From: Chromatiaceae bacterium
GTDB lineage: Bacteria > Pseudomonadota > Gammaproteobacteria > Chromatiales > Chromatiaceae
Reading direction: 5' to 3'
Length of the DNA stretch: 64,000 nt
Assembly: GCA_024235255.1 (NCBI GenBank)
Contig: JACKMT010000002.1
Span: 620,001 to 684,000 of the forward strand
The position numbers and the translations under genes were made by a program. The notes under the pieces are model-generated. The model searched no databases and was not told the origin of the DNA. It saw only the letters and a program-made list of their open reading frames with translations. How positions within the stretch are numbered: position 1 is the stretch's first letter; each line of letters opens with the position of its first letter. Shown one piece after another: positions 35,064 to 44,200 of this stretch.

Positions 35064-36401
35064 CTATTCCCACTCCTTCTCAGCTTGAGCGCGTTCTTTA
35101 ATAATCGCTTCCCGCCTAGCCTCCGCTGGAGCTAGAACCATGCCTTCAATGTTGTCTATCAGCTCCTTTACATCTTTGTATCGATACAGCGGCAAGAACT
35201 GGTTCCTGAAGTGCGTAACGAAGTCTCGGCTCATCGAGTATGGTGGTTGATTTCCCTCAATCAGAGGCTGAACCACAACTTCCACTTGCGGGATAATAGA
35301 TTCAAGTTCCTGAGGAATGCTAGCTGGATCGGTTAGATCCGCGATGATGAATCGCGCCAAATGTGCCAACAGAGTTATCGACTCTGTCAGACTGCGCTCC
35401 TCAGGACTCTCAAAGTCGAATATGATCGGGATATACCCCTTTGCACGGAGCGCCAGACGTATTGAGTCGAGTACCGGTTTTCGATGCCCGAACCTGCCTA
35501 AGATCAATACTGATGACCTTATTACACTGTCAATGACTTTACCGGTCCTATAATTTCCCAACAGCACATATTGCAATTGAGCAGCTTCGAGATTGTCAAC
35601 TTTGACTGGAGCTTCGCCTTCCGGAGAAATGATCAAGCCTTGGGTTAATGCAGGGTTACCTTTTAGATCCCATATCGAAAGCCCGAAAATGCGGCAATCT
35701 ACAAACTGTGCATGATCAATATTGGCGTGAACCAGCATTGTTTGAGTAAGATCGGTATTTTCAATTCTTGCATGAGAAAGGTCTGCGTTGATTAGATTCG
35801 CACTTGAAAGGTTTGCACCGCAAACATGTGCGTGTGATAGGTTCGCCGACTCCAAATTAGCACCGTTCAAATAACTACCGTTCACTCGCGCACCGTACAA
35901 ATCTGCCTCTCGTAGATTGGCATCATTTAGCTGAGTGAGATTGAAGCGTGTCTTTCTTAGCTTCGCTTTCTCCAGATTACACTCTCCGAGATTAGCTCCG
36001 GTCAGGTCCGCGTCGTTTAGAACAGTCTGGTCAAGCCGTGCTGATGTAAAATCGGCTTGTGTTAGATTCGCCCCTGTAAAATCGGCTTCTCTAAGGTCGG
36101 CCCCACTAAAATTGGCACCCCTGAGAACTGTCTTCCGGAGATTGGTGCCGAGCAGGATAGCTGATCCAAAATCGATTCCCCGGAATTCATATGCACCTGA
36201 ATCTTCCTCCTCGCCACCTACGTCGACCATACCACCCAGATCGAGGGAGCTTAGATCCAGGTCGCTTAGCAGCGGCTTGATCTCCGGATTCTCCAGCCGC
36301 CATTGATTCCACGCAAGGACCGCATCAATTCCTTTGTTATTCTCAAGAATGGCTTGGCAAGTGTCTCTTATCAGAAAGCGGGGTAATCTCCTGTCATTCA
36401 T
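35064..36401 (-). CDS. Pentapeptide-repeat protein with a C-terminal Rossmann-like domain
   Basis: 445 residues. After an N-terminal region of about 70 residues there are some 25 A(D/N)LXX repeats (ADLREADFTGANLTQADF and on, to about residue 235), forming a right-handed quadrilateral beta-helix. The C-terminal 170 residues are different: SSVLILGRFGHRKPVLDSIR, then GYIPIIFDFESPEERSLTES and ARFIIADLTDPASIPQEL. This alternation of strands and helices suggests a nucleotide-associated or TIR-like fold, but no catalytic residue is certain. The gene is visibly richer in A+T than its neighbours, a sign of recent transfer. Function unknown. Confidence 0.85.
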   Translation of the reverse strand: MNDRRLPRFLIRDTCQAILENNKGIDAVLAWNQWRLENPEIKPLLSDLDLSSLDLGGMVDVGGEEEDSGAYEFRGIDFGSAILLGTNLRKTVLRGANFSGADLREADFTGANLTQADFTSARLDQTVLNDADLTGANLGECNLEKAKLRKTRFNLTQLNDANLREADLYGARVNGSYLNGANLESANLSHAHVCGANLSSANLINADLSHARIENTDLTQTMLVHANIDHAQFVDCRIFGLSIWDLKGNPALTQGLIISPEGEAPVKVDNLEAAQLQYVLLGNYRTGKVIDSVIRSSVLILGRFGHRKPVLDSIRLALRAKGYIPIIFDFESPEERSLTESITLLAHLARFIIADLTDPASIPQELESIIPQVEVVVQPLIEGNQPPYSMSRDFVTHFRNQFLPLYRYKDVKELIDNIEGMVLAPAEARREAIIKERAQAEKEWE

Positions 36402-36435
36402 TGTGCGTTATCTCCTTTTTCCAGAATTTCTTCAT

Positions 36436-37581
36436 CTAGCGCTTTTTTCTTCTTGTACCATCCATATCCTGTACCGCATCGAAACCGGATCCATGCACGA
36501 CATTTTTTCGTGCCCGGCGAAACGCCCGCCACAGCACCAGAGCGGTGCACAGGAAGAAGAGCAGCTCGAAGAAACCGATCCGCAGATTCAAACCTCCATG
36601 TGTTCCAGTGATCCTGTTGAAATCGAGATCGTCGTTGGGCATCAAATCGGTTCGTGCATTTTCCGTTGCATCAGGCTGGGCGCTTGCAACATCAACCTGA
36701 GTGGGCGTACCGTCTCTCGGAACAGCCGGCGCTGACGGATCCAGTGTCCGCGCTGCCGGGCCCGGCCTGACGGGCGGCTGCTTGGTCAACGACTCCGGGG
36801 CAGTCGAGCCTGCCTCGACAGCAGTATGCCGCGCCAGTTCCGCCTGCATCCGTTTCAGTGTTACCTGGTACCCTTTTGTGCTTTGATGCTGCGCGCCAAG
36901 TCGGGTTATCTTGATCGCAACTGCCCTGCTCTGCGCCGCTACCGCATCTTCGTAACGCTCCATCTCCAGATAGAGCCGAGCCAGCGCCGACCAGGATTCG
37001 GCAATCCACCCATGATCGGGTTTGAGATGTTTCAGCCGAATCTTCAGGGCCCGTATGTGCAGCGACTCCGCGGCGGGATACGCTTTTTTCAACTCTGCAT
37101 AACGGGCCAGCGCCATTAGGTCGTAAGCCAGGTCCAGATGCTCGGGACCCTGAGCGCGCTCTCGGATGCTGACCGCCCTGAGATAGAGCTGCTCCGCCTC
37201 CTCGCGTTCTTTGTGATTTCCCAGGTGGAGCGCCAGTGAGCTCAGTGCGCCCGCCACTTCGGGATGGTTGGGACCATAGTTGGCCTCGATGATCCGGAGC
37301 GCTCTGCGCAGCAGCGGTATCGACTCAGCGTAGCGGCGCTGATAACTGTAGACATAAGCCAGCTGCTTCAGCGATTTGGCAACGCGCGTATCACCGGCGC
37401 CGAACCGGCGCTCCGCCAGTCTCAGCGCCTCCCTCGCCTTGTCGCCCGCCGTATCATACTGTTGCTTTTGGTGTAGGTTGTGGCTCTCTCTGATCAGCTC
37501 TTGCCAGCGCTGTTCATCGTTTGCAGCGAAGATTTGCGGCACCGCCAGCAACAGCGCGATATATAAAACCACTGTTTTCAT
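36436..37581 (-). CDS. Secreted/membrane tetratricopeptide-repeat protein
   Basis: 381 residues. A cleavable signal peptide is likely (MKTVVLYIALLLAVPQIFA). About five TPR units of roughly 42 residues follow (for example YAESIPLLRRALRIIEANYG and EEAEQLYLRAVSIRERAQGP), of the kinesin-light-chain subtype. A Pro/Ala-rich linker leads to one membrane segment (FFELLFFLCTALVLWRAF) and a basic cytoplasmic tail. It is probably a periplasmic scaffold. It lies 34 bases upstream of the pentapeptide gene on the same strand, so the two may be co-transcribed. Confidence 0.85.
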   Translation of the reverse strand: MKTVVLYIALLLAVPQIFAANDEQRWQELIRESHNLHQKQQYDTAGDKAREALRLAERRFGAGDTRVAKSLKQLAYVYSYQRRYAESIPLLRRALRIIEANYGPNHPEVAGALSSLALHLGNHKEREEAEQLYLRAVSIRERAQGPEHLDLAYDLMALARYAELKKAYPAAESLHIRALKIRLKHLKPDHGWIAESWSALARLYLEMERYEDAVAAQSRAVAIKITRLGAQHQSTKGYQVTLKRMQAELARHTAVEAGSTAPESLTKQPPVRPGPAARTLDPSAPAVPRDGTPTQVDVASAQPDATENARTDLMPNDDLDFNRITGTHGGLNLRIGFFELLFFLCTALVLWRAFRRARKNVVHGSGFDAVQDMDGTRRKKR

Positions 37582-37809
37582 TGCTCACTCCGACTCGAGG
37601 ATCCTGAGGTTAGATCGGCCTTGGCATGAAATTATTGATCTGCGCTGCGCAACCGGCGTCTCCGTGGCACTCTCTCTGCCCATGATTCCCCGATGTTCGA
37701 GCAACTCCGGCAGCACGCTTTATCTATTGAAATGCGAACTTTACCCGGTTATTTGCTCTAATATCGGCCCGCCGGAATCACCAACTATATTTTTACACGA
37801 GGTTGAAAC

Positions 37810-38634
37810 ATGATCAGCGCCGCCCTTTCGCGTCAACGCATTGCCCACTGGGTGGAGACACCACCAGTTCAGTATTACATTGTTGGACTGATCCTAATCA
37901 ATGCAATTGTACTCGGACTTGAAACTTCCTCGGAGGTGATGACGCGGTGGGGTGGTTTGCTGGTTGCCGTGGACCGGATCATTCTTGCGCTGTTTACGGT
38001 AGAGATCGGACTGCGTATCTATGGTCACAGCTGGCGGTTTTTTCGGGATCCCTGGGGGGTATTCGATTTTACCATCGTTGCGATCGCACTGATTCCGGCG
38101 AGTGGACCGCTGGCGGTATTGCGTGCGTTGCGGGTGCTGCGCGTGCTGCGGCTGGTCTCCATGATGCCGCAACTGCGTTTCGTGGTCGAGGCGCTGCTGA
38201 GCGCGATCCCGGGTATTTCCGCGATCGCCGGCTTAATGTTGATTCTCTATTACGTGTTTGCTGTGATGGCTACCGGGCTGTTCGGGGCAACGCATCCGGA
38301 ATGGTTCGGCAATGTCGGTGCCTCTATGTACACGCTGTTCCAGGTGATGACACTGGAAAGCTGGTCTATGGGCATCGTACGCCCGCTGATGGAGAGCCAC
38401 GCTTATGCCTGGGTGTTCTTTATACCATTCATTCTTGTCGCGACCTTCACCATTCTGAATCTGTTTATTGCGATCATAGTCAACACCATGCAAAACATGC
38501 ATGAAAAAGCGCTGCACACAGAGCAAGCGGCGATAGAAGGCGCAATCAAGGAAGAGGGTGTGCACGTTGAAGTCGAGCTGCGCGCCTTGCGCGCGGAGAT
38601 AACAGCGCTGCGCTGCCTGTTACAGCGAGAGTAG
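37810..38634 (+). CDS. Bacterial voltage-gated sodium channel (NaChBac/NavAb-like)
   Basis: 274 residues with ACGAGG seven bases before the ATG. It has the single-domain 6-TM layout: S1-S3, an S4 with arginines every third residue (R105, R108, R111, R114), and a pore with selectivity filter TLESWSM (181-187), identical to the BacNaV signature. S6 is followed by a short helical C-terminus rich in Glu that would form the tetrameric coiled coil. It opens on depolarisation and passes Na+, in known cases for motility and pH homeostasis. It lies just before the putative left edge of the island. Confidence 0.95.
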   Translation: MISAALSRQRIAHWVETPPVQYYIVGLILINAIVLGLETSSEVMTRWGGLLVAVDRIILALFTVEIGLRIYGHSWRFFRDPWGVFDFTIVAIALIPASGPLAVLRALRVLRVLRLVSMMPQLRFVVEALLSAIPGISAIAGLMLILYYVFAVMATGLFGATHPEWFGNVGASMYTLFQVMTLESWSMGIVRPLMESHAYAWVFFIPFILVATFTILNLFIAIIVNTMQNMHEKALHTEQAAIEGAIKEEGVHVEVELRALRAEITALRCLLQRE

Positions 38635-38846
38635 AAAACTACTGAACAGCGCAACAAGTATTAACCGGCACCAACAGCTGTTGTGAAAAAGCGCAGGAAA
38701 ACGCAGCTGATGATCGCGCTGGCAGCCGTCGCGGCATGCCATGCGGTTATTCCCTCCTCACACTGGTACCGGTGCAGGTCCAGGTACCGACTGAAAGAGC
38801 GGCTTGGCAGCCGGTTTGGTAAAAAAGATTTTATTGTTTTTAGATC

Positions 38847-38881
38847 GTGGCCAGGGACAAAATCGAACTGTCGGCACGGGG
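38847..38881 (-). other. tRNA-Phe 3'-half remnant, candidate att site (left end)
   Basis: The stretch matches the 3' half of the tRNA-Phe at 61323-61398 at 32 of 35 positions and in the same orientation. It covers the acceptor-stem end, the T arm and the start of the anticodon stem, and then diverges sharply. This is the usual shape of an integrase crossover site. No tRNA could be formed from what follows. Flanking sequence (38635-39000) holds no supported gene. Confidence 0.75.
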
Positions 38882-39000
38882 CGGCTGAACTACCCAAGAG
38901 CACACTGTCAACCCAAAGCGGCTCTACATATAGCTCCCATTGCACGGGCTCACGGCATGAGCCGTAGATGCTGGATAAAGAATCTATCGAACCTGGTGCG

Positions 39001-39117
39001 TCACGCCACCTCGAAATTCGCCAGATTCTCCAGTGCACGAACCAGCGCCGAGTGGTCCCAGCCGGCGCCGCCCTGTGCCCGGCAGGCGTTGAACAGCTCC
39101 TGCGCGGTCGCGGTGCT
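39001..39117 (-). pseudogene. C-terminal fragment of a 3-hydroxyisobutyrate-type dehydrogenase (GarR/LtnD-like)
   Basis: The minus strand reads TAQELFNACRAQGGAGWDHS, then ALVRALENLANFEVA and a stop. It is the typical C-terminal end of tartronate-semialdehyde reductase or threonate dehydrogenase family proteins. Upstream the homology ends where the TctA fragment begins on the other strand. A GarR-type enzyme would fit the pathway of the neighbouring garD and glycerate kinase. Confidence 0.6.
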
Positions 39118-39637
39118 GATCGGCGCATTCACGCTGCAGGGCGTGCAGGTCGGCCCACTGTTCATCGGCGAGAACCTGGGCACCTGGAACACGATGATGG
39201 TGGCACTGGTGTTCGCCAACATCGCGATGTTCACGCTGATGTTCTTCGCCATCAAATGCATCGCCCGGGTGGTCATGGTGCCCAAGTATGTGCTATATCC
39301 GATCATCATGATGATGTGCGTGGTCGGCGCCTACGCGATCAACTACGGCGTCATGTTCGATGTCTGGACACTGCTGCTGTTTGGCGCGGGCGGCTATCTC
39401 GCCAGCAAGATCGGCATCGAGGTCGCACCGCTGGTGATCGGCTTCATTCTCGGCGGCCAGGCGGAAGTCTACTTCGTCAAATCGCTGGAGTCCTTCGGTA
39501 CGCTGACCATCTTCTTTACCAAGAGCCCGATAGCGATGATTCTCTGGGTGTTCATCTTCATCTCCATCGGATTTTCGATCTACCAGGCGGTCAAGGCACG
39601 GCGCCTGAAGCGGGCGGGCCAACAACATGCGGCGTGA
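39113..39637 (+). pseudogene. C-terminal fragment of a TctA-type tricarboxylate transporter subunit
   Basis: About 175 codons without a start: VLIGAFTLQGVQVGPLFIGE, then four hydrophobic segments including KYVLYPIIMMMCVVGAYAIN, GIEVAPLVIGFILGGQAEVY, and IAMILWVFIFISIGF. This is the last third of TctA, the large membrane subunit of tripartite carboxylate transporters. The first two thirds and the partners TctB and TctC are missing. It meets a dehydrogenase fragment tail to head, showing a deletion or recombination junction near 39,115. Confidence 0.75.
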
Positions 39638-39673
39638 TCATAATAGTACTCACCGGACGACATTTTTTTCGTC

Positions 39674-39693
39674 ATCCCGGCGAAGGCCGGGAT
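39674..39693. repeat. Intergenic GC-rich palindrome
   Basis: ATCCCGGC and GCCGGGAT form an 8-base-pair hairpin around GAAG, within a CGTCATCCCGGCGAAGGCC context. This is a well-known dispersed intergenic element type in proteobacteria. It follows the TctA fragment and could act as a terminator-like stem, although no T-run follows. Confidence 0.65.
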
Positions 39694-39804
39694 CCAGAGC
39701 CTGGAAAAGCGCAAAAGTCACTGGTTTCAGGCATGCGCCAGCATGACGAGGAACAGGCAAACGGTGACACCTGGTCCTTGTCACGACAAAGCGCGATTCA
39801 TTGC

Positions 39805-41025
39805 ATGATGAACAGTCAAACCCACGGTCATCCGGCCGGTGAGGAGCTGGCCATCGTCGATCACCAGGTATTCCGGGAGCTGGAAGCACTTCTCGGCAAC
39901 TGCCTGGCGGCCGGCGACGACAATCAGAATCTCTCATCGCTGCGCCGGCTGCTGCTGCGGAACCCCTTGGAGACGGGTCCCCTGACGCTGCTGGGGACTA
40001 CCATCAGCGATGCCGACTTGGTCGAACGACTGCATGTGCTGCGCCGCACCTACCCCTTGATCAAACTGCACAAGGAGGCGCTGCAGATCACAGCCAGCCT
40101 GCTGCCGGAGACCTTCTCGATCTACATCCCGATCGCCCGCTTCATGGCGGACCGCGCCCGCCGGATCAGGGCAAGGTTCGGCCGGGCAGCCCTGTTCGGC
40201 ATCAACGGCGGACAGGGTTCGGGGAAAACCACCATCAATGAATTCCTGCAGATCATCCTTACCCGGGGGCTCGGCCTGCGCAGCGCCGGTTTTTCGATCG
40301 ACGACGTTTACAAGCGCTTCGACCAGCGCCAGACAATGGCGCGCGCCGTGCATCCGCTGTTCGCGGTGCGCTCGGTTGCCGGCACGCACGATACAGCGCT
40401 CGCCAGAGAGACCCTGACCCACCTGATGTATGCGGATGCGCAGAGCAGCACCCGGATTCCGCGCTTCGACAAGATGGCCAGGGGCGGCCGGGGCGACCGA
40501 GTGCCGCCAGCGCAGTGGCCGGTGATCGAAGGGGCGGTCGATGTCGTGATTTTCGAGGGGTGGTTTGTCGGTGCCCACGCCCAGCCAATCGATGCACTGG
40601 ACGAGCCAATCAACGAGCGGGAGAGAAGCGAGGATCCCGCCGGCATCTGGCGTAACACCATGAACCAGCTGCTCGCCACCGAGTACCGCGAACTGTTTGA
40701 CCTGCTCGACCATCTGCTGGTGATCCAGGTGCGCAGCATGCAGGATGTCTTCCGCAACCGCGAATTGCAGGAGCAGCATCTGCGCCACAGACTGGCAGAT
40801 GCCCACCGGCGTGGAGAGGAGACCGGTGATCTGGGCGCCATGACCCCGGACGAAGTCATTGCGTTCATCAGTCTGTATGAGCGGACGACCCGCCACATGC
40901 TTGAAACCCTGCCGGCGGAGGCCAGCCTGACGCTGTTCATCGGCGACCGGCACCGCATCGAGCGCATGCGGGTCAATGCCACCAAGGTTCGTGAACCGGA
41001 CGAATCGACGCGGCCTGATCCCTGA
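39805..41025 (+). CDS. D-glycerate 3-kinase-like P-loop kinase
   Basis: About 406 residues. The frame is open far upstream into the TctA fragment, so the true start must be inside; I chose ATG 39805 (MMNSQTHG), though no clear Shine-Dalgarno is visible. Motifs: Walker A GINGGQGSGKTTINEF, then FSIDDVYKRF, HPLFAVRSVAGTHD, IPRFDKMARGG and VIFEGWFVGA, all typical of the plant-type GLYK/bacterial glycerate kinase family. It would phosphorylate glycerate from the galactarate route. It sits 17 bases before garD. Confidence 0.88.
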   Translation: MMNSQTHGHPAGEELAIVDHQVFRELEALLGNCLAAGDDNQNLSSLRRLLLRNPLETGPLTLLGTTISDADLVERLHVLRRTYPLIKLHKEALQITASLLPETFSIYIPIARFMADRARRIRARFGRAALFGINGGQGSGKTTINEFLQIILTRGLGLRSAGFSIDDVYKRFDQRQTMARAVHPLFAVRSVAGTHDTALARETLTHLMYADAQSSTRIPRFDKMARGGRGDRVPPAQWPVIEGAVDVVIFEGWFVGAHAQPIDALDEPINERERSEDPAGIWRNTMNQLLATEYRELFDLLDHLLVIQVRSMQDVFRNRELQEQHLRHRLADAHRRGEETGDLGAMTPDEVIAFISLYERTTRHMLETLPAEASLTLFIGDRHRIERMRVNATKVREPDESTRPDP

Positions 41026-41042
41026 GATTGGAGGTCTGAACC

Positions 41043-42599
41043 ATGTCGTCAAACAACTGCCTGTCGATCCAGGTCGATCCAAACGACAACGTGGCCGTCG
41101 TGGTCAGCACGGACGGCCTGCCGGCCGGCTGCCTGCTCGCTGACGGCACCGAGCTGCGCGAACGGAATCCGCAGGGACACAAGGTAGCGTTGGTTGACAT
41201 CGCCAGGGACGCGCCGGTGCTGCGTTACGGCGAGGTGATCGGCTTCGCCCGGGAGGCGATCGCGCGCGGGCGCTGGATTAACGAAGCGATGCTGCGGATG
41301 CCCGAGGCGCCGACACTGGATGCTCTGCCGCTTGCAACGCGCAAGGCGGCTGACAGGGAATCTCTGGAGGGCTACACCTTCGAGGGCTACCGCAATGCCG
41401 ACGGCAGTGTGGGCACGCGCAACATCCTCGGCATCTCCACCAGCGTGCAGTGTGTGGCGGGCGTCACCAACCACGTGGTAGACAGGATCAAACGGGAGTT
41501 GCTGCCCCGCTATCCCAATGTCGACGACGTGGTGGCGCTCAACCACGGCTACGGCTGCGGCGTGGCGATTGACGCACCGGCCGCGATCGTACCTATCCGC
41601 ACGCTGCAGAATCTCGCCCGCAATCCCAACTTCGGCGGCGAGCTGATGGTGATCGGTCTGGGCTGCGAAAAGCTGCAGCCGCAGCGGCTGGTCGCACCGC
41701 CGTCACTGCCCGGACAGCAAACTCCGCAGACCGCGCACGCATCGATAGTGTCGCTGCAGGAGAAGCGCTTTACCGGCTTCAACACCATGGTCGAAGGCAT
41801 TCTGGAGAGAGCCAAAGCGCATCTGGAGAGACTGAACCGACGCACCCGTGTGAGCTGCCCCGCCTCTGATCTGGTCGTCGGCATGCAGTGCGGCGGCAGC
41901 GACGCGCTGTCCGGCCTGACCGCCAATCCGGCCGTGGGATTTGCCGCCGATCTGATCGTGCGCGCCGGTGGCAGCGTGATGTTTTCAGAGGTCACCGAGG
42001 TGCGCGACGCGATCCATCTGCTGACGCCGCGCGCCGTCGACGAGGAGACCGGCCGCGCCCTGGTGCGCGAGATGTCCTGGTACGATGACTACCTGGGCCG
42101 CGGTCAGGCCGACCGCAGCGCCAATACCACGCCGGGCAACAAACGGGGCGGCCTGGCCAACATCGTCGAAAAAGCGATGGGCTCCATCGTCAAATCGGGC
42201 AGCAGCCCAATCGTCGACGTGATCGGCCCCGGCGAACGGCTGCGCCGCAAGGGTCTGAGCTTCGCCGCCACCCCGGCCAGCGATTTCATCTGCGGCACGC
42301 TGCAGCTGGCCGCCGGCATGAACATGCACCTGTTTACCAAAGGCCGCGGCACGCCGTACGGGCTGGCGCTGGTCCCGGTGATCAAGGTGGCGACCAACTC
42401 CCGACTGGCCAGACAGTGGTTCGACCTGATCGACGTGGATGCCGGCCGCATCGCCACCGGCGATGCAACGATCGAGGCGGTGGGTTGGGAGATCTTCCGC
42501 CTGATCCTGGCGGTGGCCAGCGGACACGTGCAGGTTGCGGCGGACCGGCTTGGCCTGCGCAACGACCTGGTGCTGTTCAATCCGGCACCGGTCACCTGA
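41043..42599 (+). CDS. garD: Galactarate dehydratase
   Basis: 518 residues, close to E. coli GarD (523) along its whole length. It has an N-terminal SAF-type domain ending PQGHKVALVDIARDAPVLRY, then EGYTFEGYRNADGSVGTRN, NHGYGCGV, and VIGLGCEKLQP. The C-terminal catalytic part has SDALSGLTANPAVGFAADL, VMFSEVTEVRDAIHLLTPRA and AATPASDFICGT. It converts galactarate to 5-keto-4-deoxy-glucarate. The next enzyme, an aldolase such as GarL, is not in the window, and the reductase remains only as a fragment, so the pathway is broken here. Confidence 0.95.
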   Translation: MSSNNCLSIQVDPNDNVAVVVSTDGLPAGCLLADGTELRERNPQGHKVALVDIARDAPVLRYGEVIGFAREAIARGRWINEAMLRMPEAPTLDALPLATRKAADRESLEGYTFEGYRNADGSVGTRNILGISTSVQCVAGVTNHVVDRIKRELLPRYPNVDDVVALNHGYGCGVAIDAPAAIVPIRTLQNLARNPNFGGELMVIGLGCEKLQPQRLVAPPSLPGQQTPQTAHASIVSLQEKRFTGFNTMVEGILERAKAHLERLNRRTRVSCPASDLVVGMQCGGSDALSGLTANPAVGFAADLIVRAGGSVMFSEVTEVRDAIHLLTPRAVDEETGRALVREMSWYDDYLGRGQADRSANTTPGNKRGGLANIVEKAMGSIVKSGSSPIVDVIGPGERLRRKGLSFAATPASDFICGTLQLAAGMNMHLFTKGRGTPYGLALVPVIKVATNSRLARQWFDLIDVDAGRIATGDATIEAVGWEIFRLILAVASGHVQVAADRLGLRNDLVLFNPAPVT

Positions 42600-42630
42600 G
42601 CCGCGGCCCCCCGGCAATGCGCGTCCCGGC

Positions 42631-44025
42631 ATGAGCACTATACCCGTCCGATCAAGTCAGGCCATCGGTCTGTTGACGCTGTTCATCGGCCTGCTGGTGC
42701 TGGCCCGCGAACTCGGCCTGGTCGAATCGCCGGCCCCGCTGGTGTATGCACTCCTCCCGCTGCTGATACTGCTGAGTTTTCACGTTTCGCTGTCACGCCG
42801 GATATTCGTGCTGCTCGCGGTGATCCTCTCGCTATTAAACGTCGCCTGGAACGCGGATTGGCGGGCAACGCTGGTGAGCGCCTTCCTGAACGCGGGTTTC
42901 ATCCTGGCGTTCTTCTCTGCCCTGACCACACTCAAATATGCCGCTGCCTCTTCGCCGGCAATTCGACGCTGCGGTCGGTTTCTCGCCCAACAGCCGCCCG
43001 GCCGGCGCTACCTGGCGTTGACCATCGGCGGCCAGCTGTTCGGCCTGTTGTTGAATTACGGCGCCATCCAACTGCTGGGCGCCATGAGCCTGGTAAATGT
43101 CAGCAAAGAGCCGAACGAGGAGATCCGCAGGCACCGCACCCGGCGCATGCTGCTGGCCATCCAGCGCGGATTTATCTCGATTCTACCCTGGTCGCCTTTC
43201 TCCTTTGCGATCCTCATCTCGACCACCCTGGTTCCCGGCGCGTCGTGGAAGCAGGCGGCGCTGCCGGGATTGGTCAGCGGCGCCATCCTGGTCGGCCTCG
43301 GGTGGTTGCTGGATCAGCTGTTCAAACCCAAGCTGACGACGCCTGTCCCCACCCGTTCGGCAGTGCAGGAGAGCTGGTGGTCGCTGACGCCGCTGCTGTT
43401 CCTGTTGCTGCTGCTGGCGCTGATCCTGGGGTTGCTGCATCTGCTGAGCGGCGTGCGCATCCTTGTCCTGGTCATGCTCGTCACGCCGCTGCTGTCGATT
43501 GCCTGGATCGCGCTGCAGACGGCCAGGCGCAATCCACTGCGGCAGATCGGGCGCCGCGTGAACAACTATGTTACGGTGCAGCTCGCCAGCTTTCGCGGTG
43601 AGACGGTACTGTTGATGATGGCCGGCTATCTGGGTACGGTGGCCTCCCCGCTGCTTGCCGCGGGCATGCAACAGATGGGCATCGACCTGACCGTCATGCC
43701 TGCCTGGGCGGTGTTGGTGGCCATTATCTGGCTGATACCTCTGGCCGGCCAGCTGGGCATGAACCCGATACTGGTCGCGGCACTGATCGCGCCCGTGCTG
43801 CCGGATGCCGCAACCCTGGGCGTCACACCCTCCGCTATCGTCACGGCACTCACCGCCGGCTGGATTCTGAGCGGGGTCAGTTCGCCGTTCACCGCCACCA
43901 CTTTACTGGTGGGCAATTTCGCCGGTGTCAGCGCAGCGCATGTCGGACAACGCTGGAATGGAGTCTTTACGCTGCTTTGTGGCAGCATGCTGTCGCTCTG
44001 GGTAATCTTATATTCGACTCAGTAA
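42631..44025 (+). CDS. Multi-spanning permease of unknown substrate
   Basis: About 464 residues from ATG 42631 (MSTIPVRSS). Some ten to twelve hydrophobic segments are seen, with the symmetrical hairpin-like stretches of the ion-transporter superfamily (for example GGQLFGLLLNYGAIQLLGAM and LLVGNFAGVSAAHVG). No family was recognised with certainty. It follows garD by 31 bases, so uptake of a sugar acid is a fair guess. The stop lies exactly at the junction with a DUF6933 fragment, so the last few residues may be foreign. Confidence 0.7.
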   Translation: MSTIPVRSSQAIGLLTLFIGLLVLARELGLVESPAPLVYALLPLLILLSFHVSLSRRIFVLLAVILSLLNVAWNADWRATLVSAFLNAGFILAFFSALTTLKYAAASSPAIRRCGRFLAQQPPGRRYLALTIGGQLFGLLLNYGAIQLLGAMSLVNVSKEPNEEIRRHRTRRMLLAIQRGFISILPWSPFSFAILISTTLVPGASWKQAALPGLVSGAILVGLGWLLDQLFKPKLTTPVPTRSAVQESWWSLTPLLFLLLLLALILGLLHLLSGVRILVLVMLVTPLLSIAWIALQTARRNPLRQIGRRVNNYVTVQLASFRGETVLLMMAGYLGTVASPLLAAGMQQMGIDLTVMPAWAVLVAIIWLIPLAGQLGMNPILVAALIAPVLPDAATLGVTPSAIVTALTAGWILSGVSSPFTATTLLVGNFAGVSAAHVGQRWNGVFTLLCGSMLSLWVILYSTQ

Positions 44026-44197
44026 AATTGAACAGGGTCTTGTCATTTACGAACAGAACGCATTTGCGCCGGTCAATGTGAATCAGGTTGGCGTGCCAGG
44101 ACCCGAGATATGAGAAGCGCGGTTCCTCTGTGCACAGGTCGGATGACTTCAGTCCCATCTCCTTCTGGAGCTTCTTCGTGCAGCGAATCAGTTGCAT
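44024..44197 (-). pseudogene. 5' fragment of a DUF6933-type gene
   Basis: From the ATG at 44197 the frame reads MQLIRCTKKLQKEMGLKSSD, then FSYLGSWHANLIHIDRRKCV and LFVNDKTLFNF, the conserved start of DUF6933 proteins. After about 58 residues homology ends and the frame runs into permease-complementary sequence. The rest of the gene (some 100 residues in the family) is gone. It begins 3 bases after the hsdR stop. Confidence 0.6.
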
Positions 44198-44200
44198 GTT

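Noticed and set aside
34838..35090. Open plus-strand frame before the pentapeptide gene
   Set aside because: It has no start codon or ribosome site, and no family was recognised.
38968..39804. Upstream extension of the glycerate kinase frame
   Set aside because: The frame is accidentally open through the TctA fragment in another phase; kinase homology begins after 39805.
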